A stretch of 64,000 nucleotides of DNA from Symbiodinium sp. CCMP2592 (taxonomy: Eukaryota; Sar; Dinophyceae; Suessiales; Symbiodiniaceae). How positions within the stretch are numbered: position 1 is the first letter of the stretch; each line of letters starts with the position of its first letter. The position numbers were made by a program, and so were the translations under genes. Shown in pieces: positions 50,201 to 58,865 of this stretch. The notes under the pieces were generated by a model. It ran no database searches. It was not told where the DNA came from and was given only the letters and a program-made list of their open reading frames with translations. The stretch spans positions 451,059-515,058 of the forward strand of contig CAJNDT010005556.1 of the NCBI GenBank assembly GCA_905221615.1, written 5' to 3'.

Positions 50201-53200
50201 GCGAAGGTCGACAAGACGTTTTCAAGGTCATTTCTATCAATGCGCCCGTCAGTGGAAGTAAGCAACAACCAACCTTGAAGCAGGGCGCGACAGTCAACGA
50301 CCGTTGCTTGAAGCTCCGGTACAAGCTGGAGCGTGGCAGGGTCTCTTGTTGCCGCAACGGCGCACACATTACGGCAATAGATCCCTCGAAGCGCCACATC
50401 ACCCATAACCGGGAGCGCCGGTTGAACAGTAAGCTCAGCCTCGGGGATGTCAAAGGCACGGGCAATAGCGGCATGGTCTGCAAAGAAGGCCGCGGGGGAA
50501 ACTGGAAAGCGCCGGTGGCCTTGTTCACACACGGCGCAAAACCCGCCTCCGGCAGGCCCAATGGGCAGCTGAGGCTCAGCATCCCATGTGGCTGAGTTCT
50601 GCAGGACATCCCGGAGCGAGAAAAAGGGTCCCGGAAGCGCGAAGCGCCGGACAACGAAAATGCAGATGCCAAGGTGCAGTGGGACGGCATTATCTCCTAG
50701 CGGCCTATCGCTAGTGCCAACATAGATGTCGACATCATCGCCATTATCGATCTCGCAGAGCCGCAGAAGGATTCCGCGTGATGCTACGGCTGGGGCATCA
50801 GCTGCGAACAGCCGACCATCGAATGCTGAGAGGTCACAGCACACCGCAATGTCAGTGGCAGCCCAGCCCGGGAGCGCCAACAGAAGCCCCGAATCCTGGG
50901 ACGGCTGCGGGTCAACTTCGACAAGCAAAGGGTAAAGCCTGGTGTTGACTGGATCTCGCACCTGGGGGACAAGGGCAAGAGCATCTTGCACCGTGACCGG
51001 TGCCTCCAAAACGAGAGTCACAATTTCAGGCACGTATTCGATGCGCAGCACAAAGAACGTGAACTCTGCTTCTCCCTCGGCAATAGACGCCGTGCCAGAC
51101 TCAGAGCCTTCGTCAGTGTTATTGACATCGGCAAAGTCATCTGCAGCCGGGAGGTACCCCCAATGGCGACCAGCTTGGCGCACAAATTCTCGCGCGTGGT
51201 CCAGGCGATCACGCTGTGCAAGACTGTGCGAAGTGGGCTCGCGAAGGAGCTTGCACATAGCGGGCACAGGCAAGATGGGCAATGCAGCTATGCAACAGCG
51301 AAACCCAACGAGGGGGCAGGTCACCGGAAGAAGGGCACTACCACTAGAGGGGGCCCAACAACCGTCTAGTGCAGGGACAGAGGCCAAGCTCCCATTATAA
51401 CCCCAGTCTGCATGGGTACGGTCGCGGGACCGCGACCTGCCACGGAGTGCAAGGGACTGCACGGGCCTCGCAGGGGCCCCAGGCGTCACTGAGAAGGGGA
51501 AAACCCGTCGACGCCCCGGGCCGGGGTCCTGTGGATCTTCATCGGGAGGGTCAGCAGGACCGTCGAGTGAGTCGTCCTCAGGCGATGCATCCAGAACGGC
51601 CCGAATAACAAGGGCATCATGCCCATAGAGGCGGACATCCGCGCCCATTGGCTCCCAGCCAAGGGCGACGAGCCGCATGCCCGATGGCACCCTCACGCCT
51701 GCAATAGCTGCCACGGAGGGGAGGTGTAGCCAGGGAACGTTGCTGTGGGCAATGCGAACACCATATCCTAGGCTCCTGAAATCGCAAAGGGCGAAGAAGT
51801 CACGGCGTCGGTACGCCGGCGGGGCATCAAGTTGCGCGCTGGGCAGCTGGGCAATGCACGCAGCCTGTGAGCAAGGGTTGCCCCGGTAATCAAGATCAGG
51901 CGTTAGGAACACGGACACAGTGAACTCACCATCCCGATAGTCCCACATAGAAGCCATAGCAGACAATGGCGGCTGCCCATAATGGTGGTGTTTAGGCATG
52001 AACACACGTTCAGTACCGTGGTGCACCAACACTCCAGTAGCCGGCGTGGAACAAGGCATGTCGAGCGGCGGCTGCCAGGAAAGAGGATCTTGAAACAGCT
52101 CAGCCGCAGTCTGGTGGGAGAGCCATTCCTGAGGCGGCCGGCGGAAGGTGAGGACATCCCCGTCAGACAGCCGCAGGGGCGCGCCTGATGGGTGCGCAGC
52201 GGGGTTATTGCCTAGGTGCAAAAGCATATCAACATCAGAGTAGGACGCTTGCATGGTCGCGAAATGCAATAGCTCCTCGAAGTCGATATCCTCAGGCAAA
52301 AGGCAGGCGTAATAATGCCCTCCAACAAAAGTCAGGTCAACGATTACCGCCCTCATAATGCCATCAGGTGAGAGGGAGGCAATGGAAGGAAACCTGATAA
52401 GGGTGCACCAGCCTTTGAACTGCATCGGGCATGCCGGGACGCACCTGTCATAGAGTTCCGCGCCGGCACCAGGTGCCGCTTGGAGAACAGCATCGATGAC
52501 ATAGTCGACCCCATGGTGCGGGGCGCAAAGAACAGCAAGCCTGAGAGGTCTGAAGTGGGGTGTAAAGACCATCACGCCCAGCCACCTGGCATCATCGCTG
52601 CCAGTGGGCTCAGGAAGTTCTGAAAGATAATCCAACGAAATTACCTTTGCGCTACCCTGGTTAAATGGCGAAAGGGGAGGAAACCGCCCTGAAAGTAGAG
52701 GCTGGCCCACATGATGGGCGAGCTCCTCCAGATCGACATCATGCGGCCTTCGCCCGGCAGTGACAGCCACACCTCCAGGCATAGCGGCAGCAAGAGCAAT
52801 GCCTGCAAACCGGAGAGGATGACGAGAGGGGCCTAAACCAAAATCCAAGGCCACAACTGGGGCGGGAAACCAACAACATCCTAGTAAGATCCCTAGGGCA
52901 ACGCGGCCGAGGCCAGTGCCAGAAGACCCTGCCAGGGAAGTGCGACCGTTGGTGGCAGCATTGCGAGAGCCATATTTATCACAACGACCAGCAGCTCGTT
53001 TACCTTGCCTGCGGATGTGGGAGTCCCGAAAACAAGGTCGGCCGCAGAGAGACGGGGCTGGTCGGGAACAGACTCCAAGGCCAAGTGCAACGGAAGTAGG
53101 CACACCAGCGCAGGGGAGCGAGATGAGCCTGCCGAGAGGCTCGTGCCTGCCCGGCAGGGCCAAAAGCAGAACCTTGCAGATGGCAAGTGAGAACAGCCCC

Positions 53201-53960
53201 AACAGACTCCTTCCTAGCCCGACCACAAAGGTCTCGATTGCACACAGCCACGGGAGAAAGAGAGACCAAGCGTCAAAGGGCGGATCAGTACCAAGTCCAC
53301 GTGGCGCACAGTAAGGAAAAGCAGGGAGAGGCCCCTGAGCCACCGATGCCTCTCTTAGGCCCCTGCTAGAAAATAGGGCAGCCTTGCAAACCAGATGGCT
53401 GTAACAAGGCGCGAAAAGCCACCGAGCCGCACCGTGGCAGCCAAAACAAATGGCGCCATTGCAATGCGCGAAGGGCGGGGCCACCCAAGCCGGTAGGCCA
53501 AAACAGGCACCACCAGCAAAGGAAGCAGAGGAGACTGACGACAGACACCTGCTCGCTACCCAAAACCAAGGCAGCTCACAGTGGTCGACGCCGAGCAAGG
53601 CAGAACCCACAGAGGGGCAGAATGGGTAGGAGAAAGCACGCCTTGCCAACCAAGACAGATCTTTACAAAAAGGCTGAAGCTGTACACCCTGTACATACTT
53701 AGTCAAGGCCCACTCATTGAAGATCTCCTCGGCAAGGAGGCTCCTAGACCGCACAAGGCTCAACCCGACGAGCAACAGAGTCGAGGAGTGCAACCCAGCA
53801 CTCACAAGACAAGGGCTCACCAGGGAACCAAGGGCGGGCTGAGAAACATCCGAGCCATGAGCATGACAAAGTGCCTCAGAACAGGTAGAGGAAGACAGCA
53901 GGAACCTGAACTGTGCTTCAGAGCCAGGCGCCACTACTCCATCCGACCCAAACCAGGGGA
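41248..53960 (-). CDS. Retrotransposon ORF2 polyprotein (modules, RNase H, endonuclease, RT, C2H2)
   Basis: The open frame extends from 55077 to TAA 41248-41250 without a stop (4,609 codons), but the part above about 53960 overlaps ORF1 in another frame and is probably not used; the effective protein is about 4,240 aa. Residue numbers below count from 55077. Four diverged modules lie at about 830-1160, 1350-1636, 1740-2045 and 2262-2560. A hydrophobic stretch follows (SLVIVAAALGLLSTL, about 2655), then RNase H (2938-3073), APE-type endonuclease (3166-3430), reverse transcriptase (3700-4000) and C2H2-like fingers (about 4320-4370). Relative to ORF1 it is in the -1 frame, with no ATG until 52782, so expression by -1 frameshifting or non-AUG reinitiation is inferred. 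All catalytic residues seem present except that RT motif C is WADD. It would copy its RNA at a nicked target site. Confidence 0.9.
41960..42150 (-). other. ORF2 domain: two C2H2-like zinc fingers
   Basis: CLLCRVAFSTRAAWAVHAAK followed by CHGY, then CSGCGRLYANHSRLRRHLLH and SATC. The C-x2-C-x12-H spacing is finger-like. Fingers of this kind C-terminal to RT occur in some LINE clades and probably bind the element RNA or the target DNA. Confidence 0.7.
43090..43970 (-). other. ORF2 domain: reverse transcriptase
   Basis: The motifs in order are GKASGPDGVPVEF, YRAIMLLSTVAKTLHR, motif A ILFADVAAAYYNAV, motif B KGSRPGSSWADLFFG and motif C VWADDIASY. Motif C has Trp where LINE RTs usually have Tyr or Phe before the xDD pair. 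The A-to-B spacer holds an insertion of about 40 residues rich in Pro, Asp and Gly. Confidence 0.93.
44780..45585 (-). other. ORF2 domain: APE/EEP endonuclease
   Basis: Catalytic signature in order: GTYNVLSLCG (Asn), LAVQEART (Glu), VLLGDFNADLG (Asp/Asn), SRLDYVCM (Asp) and QPVIDHLAAL (Asp-His). These are the residues expected of the exonuclease-endonuclease-phosphatase fold used by LINEs to nick the target. Confidence 0.92.
45855..46280 (-). other. ORF2 domain: RNase H, located upstream of the endonuclease
   Basis: LHCFTDGSF (Asp), FVAECCALLVAL (Glu), PLVFGVDCLAALG (Asp) and FRHSPGHQQILANELADLAA (His and Asp) match the D-E-D-H-D series of RNase H1. It would remove template RNA after first-strand synthesis. 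In LINEs with RNase H this domain normally lies after the RT; here it precedes the endonuclease by about 90 residues. Confidence 0.9.
47370..48320 (-). other. ORF2 module 4 of 4 (unknown function)
   Basis: Contains PEVLPLHLMIP, VWPQPRPSWGAFVALPAW, DLTQWDGRIFAADTAGV, GYCCRNVVVLTQGRD, LIDGRALLIGWLPL and LTPGQVLTVHLV. Preceded by the linker KLLQEPTDATPAAERSLDAA. Its closest relative is module 2. No known domain recognised. Confidence 0.75.
48915..49870 (-). other. ORF2 module 3 of 4 (unknown function)
   Basis: Contains PEVVRLELEVGL, GHFGVLLACPAW, GGVFCWVVSPAL, YDVYVPNSDTPLL, YFLDFRPIYCGLTWA, CERCTRALPAGY and VHPGEVLTVQVLPLG. Most diverged in its middle part. Preceded by the Arg/Ser linker DRSRSPRGRGARD. 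Confidence 0.75.
50165..51045 (-). other. ORF2 module 2 of 4 (unknown function)
   Basis: Contains PEIVTLVLEAPV, VEVDPQPSQDSGLLLALPGW, DLSAFDGRLFAADAPAV, VDIYVGTSDRPLG, GIYCRNVCAVAATRD and VVDCRALLQGWLLL. Preceded by RSRSRDRTH and the linker KLLREPTSHSLAQRDRLDHA, which recurs before module 4. Confidence 0.75.
51590..52600 (-). other. ORF2 module 1 of 4 (unknown function)
   Basis: Contains WLGVMVFTPHFRPLRLAVLC, PLRLSDGDVLTFRRPP, LSWQPPLDMP, ALCDFRSLGYGVRIA and VPSGMRLVALGW. It shares the D-x-R-x-L-x-x-G core and the G-x-V-L-T-F turn with the other modules but is the most divergent. Confidence 0.6.
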
Positions 53961-55283
53961 CGCTGTGGTGAGCTCCTCCGAATCGTCGTCGTCCAGGAGC
54001 GAGCTCCTCAGCGAGTCCGCCGCTGCAGCTTCGTGTATCGGAGGGCCCGATCCTTCCACCGTCGCTTTGGGCACAGGGCGCGTCACACCAAAAGGCGCCA
54101 TAGCGGATCTGGTGGCACGCCTCTTCTCCGATAGGCGCTCCGCCAACTGCTGAGGAGGGTCCGCGGCCGCACCAGCAAAGGGTCCAGGAGCAGCCGGGCC
54201 CGTCGGCATCGCACCATTGGTCGCATCCACCGGAACAGAAACACCAAAGTGAGCCAAGCTGGGTGAGGCCATATACGGGTCCTTGTGTAGCGTAGCTACA
54301 GGAGATACACCATCTGTAGGCAGCAACCTCGAGGAAGAAGCGGCCGCATTGGATGATGGCGGTGGTGTCATGGGAGGCAAAGGCGTACCCCTGCGGGGGG
54401 GTGTACACGGTACGCCCCCAGCCAGCGAGGCTGGATCCACCCCAGCTTGCTTGAGCGCCTTCGCCAACTTTGCCACATCCACATGCTCGGGCCCAGGGGA
54501 GGGCTCCTGCATCGAAGCCACAATCTCGTCCCACTCGTCGAGGTCGCTGGAGAGATCCATGGCCGCAGGCCCTGCTGAAAGGGCGGGAGCTGTACTCTGC
54601 AGCTGCTGGTACGCTTGCGCCTGCAAGCCCAGCGCCACCTTGAGGTCGTGCTCCGTCTGCGCTTGCTCCTGGACAAAGCGCTTCTTTTCCTGCTGTAACA
54701 TGGCCTTCATATCCGCCACGTAGGTGCTCCATTGCAGCTGCCGATCGGAGCGCTGCTTCTGGAGCCGCGCAACTCTGGAGTCCAGCTTCCTGGTCATGTT
54801 GACCGTATGCTGAACTGTCTTCAGCAGAGAGGGCGCACTCCCGGGAGCCTTGGGGCCTGCCAGGGCGCCATCCGCCGTGGGAACGATAGCAAGCTCGTCC
54901 GGCTTCTTGTCGTCGAAAGCCGGGAATGCCCTGCCATCTGGCTTCTTCGGTCCACCACCACGCCGCGGGTTCTGTGCCCGCGATTTGGGCGACACAGCAG
55001 CACCACCACGCCAAACATGCCATTTGCGATCGTCCCATGACTGGTCTTGGCCCTGCTCCCAGTCCTGGTCTTTCCACTTACCAGAACCGGAACCGCGGCG
55101 GCCCATTGACGGGGCTGAGTGGTGACTTCCCAACCGCGAAGTGTCCCTCGCCCTCGCCGGCAGTCCAGAACGCACAAGTTGGCGGGTGCGACGTCGGGCC
55201 CGCGAACGGGTCGCCCGAGCTCGTCGGTGCCAGGTGGGGCTTCGACGTCGAAGCCCAATGATCAAAACGTGCCACGCGGGCAC
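53934..55283 (-). CDS. Retrotransposon ORF1 (coiled-coil protein)
   Basis: ATG at 55283 opens a 449-codon frame; a second ATG (MGRRGSGSGKWKDQDWEQGQ, codon 59) is also plausible. The N-terminal part is Arg-rich and would bind nucleic acid. A coiled coil runs from about residue 155 to 235 (ARLQKQRSDRQLQWSTYVAD and FVQEQAQTEHDLKVALGLQA). A Pro/Ser-rich middle and an acidic end (LLDDDDSEEL) follow. No CCHC knuckle or RRM was seen. LINE ORF1 proteins usually trimerise by a coiled coil and package element RNA; the same role is inferred here. The stop (TAG) overlaps the open ORF2 frame. Confidence 0.8.
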   Translation of the reverse strand: MPAWHVLIIGLRRRSPTWHRRARATRSRARRRTRQLVRSGLPARARDTSRLGSHHSAPSMGRRGSGSGKWKDQDWEQGQDQSWDDRKWHVWRGGAAVSPKSRAQNPRRGGGPKKPDGRAFPAFDDKKPDELAIVPTADGALAGPKAPGSAPSLLKTVQHTVNMTRKLDSRVARLQKQRSDRQLQWSTYVADMKAMLQQEKKRFVQEQAQTEHDLKVALGLQAQAYQQLQSTAPALSAGPAAMDLSSDLDEWDEIVASMQEPSPGPEHVDVAKLAKALKQAGVDPASLAGGVPCTPPRRGTPLPPMTPPPSSNAAASSSRLLPTDGVSPVATLHKDPYMASPSLAHFGVSVPVDATNGAMPTGPAAPGPFAGAAADPPQQLAERLSEKRRATRSAMAPFGVTRPVPKATVEGSGPPIHEAAAADSLRSSLLDDDDSEELTTASPGLGRME

Positions 55284-55332
55284 TGGGGCCTACAGCTATC
55301 GCACACCGCTCGCTGGTGAGCGTCTTCTGAGC

Positions 55333-55346
55333 CCTCCTCTTAGCTC
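55333..55346. repeat. Target-site duplication of the retrotransposon (5' side)
   Basis: CCTCCTCTTAGCTC, identical to 41142-41155, directly beyond the element's 5' end. Confidence 0.85.
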
Positions 55347-55483
55347 GTACATAGTTACAGTGTTACAATAACTGCAGAATCAATATACCACTCCCTCTGT
55401 TCCAAACTTCATGGAAACAAAGCGATTGTATCTATCAAGGCCCTCCAGAGTTCAATTGAGGATTTCAGGGTTTGCTGCTACAG

Positions 55484-55531
55484 CCCGAAGAACCGTTCAA
55501 GCCGGAACAGCTGCAGGCTCTCGCATGCTAA
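55484..55531 (+). CDS. Candidate small exon
   Basis: After GCTGCTACAG the frame reads PEEPFKPEQLQALAC and a stop. A second frame across the same DNA is open for 61 codons. Family C element 55575 follows. Confidence 0.3.
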   Translation, partial: PEEPFKPEQLQALAC

Positions 55532-55574
55532 GAGCGGTGGGGCTAAAGAGCTGGAAGGCATGCTGTGATGATTG

Positions 55575-55657
55575 CCTGGACCCCAAAAGTATGTAACATA
55601 ATAGCCTTTTGTAGGTTTTGGGCCATTATTTTACCTACTTTGGGGGGTCTAGGTGGT
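55575..55657. mobile_element. Short inverted-repeat element, family C (copy 4)
   Basis: CCTGGACCCCAAAAGTATGT faces CTACTTTGGGGGGTCTAGG. Nearly identical to the intronic copy at 5308. Confidence 0.85.
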
Positions 55658-55959
55658 GGGTTCAATCGCGGCGGGGCTGAAACCCCACGCCTCACAACCA
55701 AATCCCGTCGTGTACGAATCTACACGAAAGTCCCAGGCCACAGGACCCATGTAGAGTCAGAGTCACTGTTGCCGTGTTTTGCCGAGGCCATCCTCATGGG
55801 ATGCGCATTTGCGTGGATCTGGGCCGCGTCCCCAACATGTTAGGTTTGGAGATTGTTTCTTTGTGTTGTGGGCGGGGGGTATCCCTTAAACCGCTTCTAC
55901 CCTAGACTCATATACCTTAAAACCCAGAACTTAGACCGTGGACTCTGAACCCTAGCCTC

Positions 55960-56090
55960 CTGAACCCTAATCCCAAAAAACCCTAAAACCCAGAAGCCTT
56001 AAACCCCCAAACCGTACAGCTCTAAAGCCCTAAACCCTAAACCCTGGACCCTACAGCCCTAAACCCCAACAGCCCTAAACCCTAATATAA
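55960..56090. repeat. Telomere-type repeat tract
   Basis: CCCTAAACCCTAAACCC and AGCCCTAAAGCCC units, degenerate. Confidence 0.85.
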
Positions 56091-56143
56091 TGAGTGCCCT
56101 GAAGCCCTAAAGCCCCAAACTCGAGGCATCAAGCCTCGGTCAG

Positions 56144-56193
56144 TCTCCTGCACAGCTCTCCTCTCCGCCCTCCTCGACAAGGCTTGCGGAACT
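56144..56193 (+). CDS. Candidate internal exon (small)
   Basis: After CTCGGTCAG the frame reads SCTALLSALLDKACGT before GTAGGG, a perfect fit of two entry nucleotides and 16 codons. Confidence 0.55.
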
Positions 56194-56216
56194 GTAGGGC
56201 CGAACCTCTGTCTTCT

Positions 56217-56245
56217 TGAGAGAGATAGAGAGAGAGAGAGAGATT
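56217..56245. repeat. GA microsatellite
   Basis: Short (GA)n. Confidence 0.9.
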
Positions 56246-56871
56246 TAGGTTGTACAGGGTGCTTGAGGTTGCTCGAGGGTTTTTGGAGTTTTGGGCTTTT
56301 TCCAAACTCCTAAAACGCGTAACTTGAAAGAGGTGTTCTTTAGACCACGGTTGAACCTGTCCCAAGCAGCACCTCTCCTGACTGGCTGATCCTTTAACTG
56401 GGATCCCTCGCACCAGCAACCCAAAGCCACAACCCAAGGATGCTGGCGTCTGTAACAGGTGTATGTACGCACGCAAGCATGCATGTATGCATGCATATAT
56501 GTATGTATGTAGGTATACATGTATGACGGATCTGTTTGTGTATTCAAGTGCTGTCCAGAACGCTTTGCTCTGTTTATGCTTATGCACAGGTATTCAGTTG
56601 ATTCCTGTTGAAAGGGTTCAGTTCCTCGTCTGTCTGTTGGCCTCTCCATCTTCGCATCTCTCTTTCTGTCTTGTTTGGACAGGTTGATCTTGTTCGCAGA
56701 GTCTTGACGCCAGACCCTCAACCCCCTGTAAACAACGCCAAACCTTCTCTCAAACCCCAAGCCCTAAACCCTCCAATCCCCTTAAACCCTCAACACTTCG
56801 GCTTTACCCTAAACCCTAAACCCTAAACCGTTTCCTGGATTTTCAACTCTTTCAAATTGGAGCCCTCAAAG

Positions 56872-56949
56872 CGGAGAGGCCATCGCCAAGGCCCGGGAGG
56901 CTCGTCCGCAGCGCTTTTGGCTTCTATCCGAGATGGGGTGGGCCAGTGG
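56872..56949 (+). CDS. Internal exon
   Basis: After GCCCTCAAAG the frame reads GEAIAKAREARPQRFWLLSE then MGWAS before GTGTGG. Strong helical and aromatic composition. Confidence 0.6.
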
Positions 56950-57463
56950 GTGTGGAGACCAGAATGCAGGATTCCGGTTTTGAGCCTAAGATTCACGGTT
57001 TAGAAAGTCGATAGGTATGGTGTGGAGTCTCGGATGTCTCAGGTTTGTGTAAGTCCGAAATTCGAGGTTCGGGGCTTCGGGGCTAGGGGTTCGTGCGTAA
57101 GATAAACCATGGTTCAGGCTTCAGGATTTGAGGGTTCGGGATTTTGTTGTTGCAGGGGTACTGCAGTTTAGGCCGAATGCTAAAGCCTCGACACTCTCAT
57201 TCCGGCCCGGAAGCCCTTCTAGTAGTCCCAAACCCCACAGAATAGTTGGTTATGACACTTTAACCTTAAGCCAGTGGGTTTTGGGATACTCAGGGAAACT
57301 TTGAATCCGAAAGCTTCCAGCTTGAAAACCTGAACCGCTACTGCTAAGATCCTCTAAAGGAGCCCTGAAGAAAGTCTTGCAGAACACCTACAGACCTTCT
57401 GGAGCCCTTGTAGAAGCCGTATGATCTCTTATGAAGTCCATATCGTAGAGCCGGTATAGACTC

Positions 57464-57560
57464 GGTGGCAATTTGGGAAACCTTTTTAATCTCCCTTATG
57501 GTTCCTATAGAGGTACCTATTCATAAATATTTTTCAGAGCCCCAAAACTACAACCCAGGA
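57464..57560. repeat. Dispersed repeat, family H (copy 2)
   Basis: Matches 3103-3198 over its whole length. 54 kb apart, same orientation. Confidence 0.6.
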
Positions 57561-57639
57561 GAACTTTTCTACATCCCTTCGCTTCAGAGCTCTACAGGAG
57601 CCCTGTAAGCAACTCTTACACAGAGGCCTCATGGAAGCT

Positions 57640-57840
57640 TTTAAGACACCCTAAACCCTAAACCCTGAGCCATAAGCCATAAACCAGCCATAAACCCTAA
57701 AGCCATAAACCTTAAACCCTTAGCCCTCAACCCGAAGGCATAAACCGTAAACCTTAAGCCAAAATCCTATACCCTAAACCCTAAGCACTAAACCCTTAAA
57801 CCTTAAACCCGAAGGCCTAAACCCTAAACCCTGAAGCCGC
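57640..57840. repeat. Telomere-type repeat tract with CATAAACC variants
   Basis: CCCTAAA units mixed with GCCATAAACC, a local variant amplified several times. Confidence 0.85.
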
Positions 57841-57847
57841 TTTGCAG

Positions 57848-57913
57848 CCCGGGGTGAGCCAGGAGCCAGATCTCGTGGCTGTTCGACGCATGGAAGCTCT
57901 CCTGGCTTGGCAG
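57848..57913 (+). CDS. Internal exon
   Basis: After GCTTTGCAG exactly 22 codons: PGVSQEPDLVAVRRMEALLA then WQ, followed by GCCCTT, a possible GC donor. The next sequence is a tandem repeat. Confidence 0.6.
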
Positions 57914-57917
57914 GCCC

Positions 57918-58110
57918 TTGTTCCTTTAAGGGATGGCCCTTCAGGGTTCCTTTAAGGGATAGCCCTTACAGGTTCCTTTAAGGGGCGCCCTTACGGGTTC
58001 CTTTAAGGGGAGCCGTTACGGGTTCCTTTAAGGGGGATCATGTAAGGGCTCCTTTAAGGGATCCTGCAAGGGCTCCTTTAAGGGCTCCTTTGAGGGTTCT
58101 TTCAGTAAGG
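57918..58110. repeat. Tandem GGTTCCTTTAAGGG repeat
   Basis: Eight or nine units of roughly 24 bp with the partly palindromic core TTCCTTTAAGGG. Starts 5 bp after an exon. Confidence 0.9.
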
Positions 58111-58628
58111 ATGCTATAAGAGCACTATAAAGAGAGGGTTCTTAGGGGGTTCTATCATGCAGGGGTTCCATTTTCCGGAAGGGATCCACAATGAGTTCTG
58201 GGATATGTAAGGGGTTTCGAAGGGTAGCAGCCCCGCATAAAGCCCTTAAAGAAACATTCTCATTATAGTACCCTTATGGATCCCTTTTATTGTATCCATA
58301 TTACAGATCCCCCATTCTGTGCAACCCTTATAGAACCCGCATAGAAACCTTACAGAACCCTTTAATGGTGTCCCCCCAAGAGAGACTCCCTAGAGGTCCG
58401 TTATAGACCCTTCAACGCCGTGGTAGATCCTTTATGGAACCCTTTAAGGGAACCCTAATACCGTGAAGCCTAAACCTTCAAGAACACCCCTAACCCCGTA
58501 GTACCCCTGGAGGAACCCTGTGTCACCCCACATCTTGCCCTTAGAGGAACTCTGAACCCTATAGCCTATAGCCTTAAACCCTGAACCCAAAACCATAAAC
58601 CCCAATTATAGTACCCTCTCATGGGCAG

Positions 58629-58713
58629 GTGAACCTGGGCCCCAAGTCTGCTGCGGCGGAGCTCGGGGTCTTGCCACTCCTGGAGCCGATGCTCCACGAG
58701 CTGCGTCGGCGGA
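58629..58713 (+). CDS. Internal exon
   Basis: After ATGGGCAG the frame reads VNLGPKSAAAELGVLPLLEP then MLHELRRR before GTTTGGG. GC-rich, strongly helical, among the best islands in the right part. Confidence 0.6.
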
Positions 58714-58719
58714 GTTTGG

Positions 58720-58865
58720 GGGTTTTGGGGTTTTGGGTTTAGGTTTATAGGGGTTTAGGATTAGGGTTGAGGGTTTAGGGTTTAGGGCTTTTAGGGTTCT
58801 AGGAAGTTAGGGGTTTAGGGTTTAGGGATTAGGGTTGAGGGTTTGGGGTTTAGGATGTAGGTTTG
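58720..58865. repeat. Telomere-type repeat, TTTAGGG orientation
   Basis: GGGTTTAGGGTTTAGGG and GGGATTAGGGTTGAGGG units right after a splice donor. Confidence 0.85.

Larger units (their letters stand above)
41156..55332 (-). mobile_element. Complete giant non-LTR (LINE-type) retrotransposon, 14.2 kb
   Basis: The element lies between perfect 14-bp direct repeats, ends in a short A-rich tail (GAGAAAGAAA) and has no long terminal repeats, all typical of target-primed reverse transcription. It carries a short leader (about 49 nt), ORF1, an overlapping giant ORF2 with RNase H, endonuclease, reverse transcriptase and C2H2 fingers, and a 92-nt 3' untranslated region. Both frames are free of stops, so the copy is probably young. 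Usual LINEs are 4-7 kb; the extra length comes from a region of about 6 kb encoding four related modules. It is inserted antisense to the host exons on both sides. Confidence 0.92.

Noticed and set aside
41428-55040. Many + strand frames of 60-230 aa within the retrotransposon (for example 44389-45069 and 47891-48439)
   Set aside because: They are antisense shadows of ORF1/ORF2, caused by GC-rich codon use; the minus-strand frames carry all recognisable motifs.
53961-55077. The first 370 codons of the 4,609-codon frame
   Set aside because: They overlap ORF1, whose own frame has the coherent coiled-coil protein; the -1 frame there is Cys/Gly/Arg-rich and looks like a shadow.
57918-58110. CRISPR-like array
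   Set aside because: Contiguous degenerate tandem repeat with no unique spacers of constant length; the eukaryotic context also argues against it.
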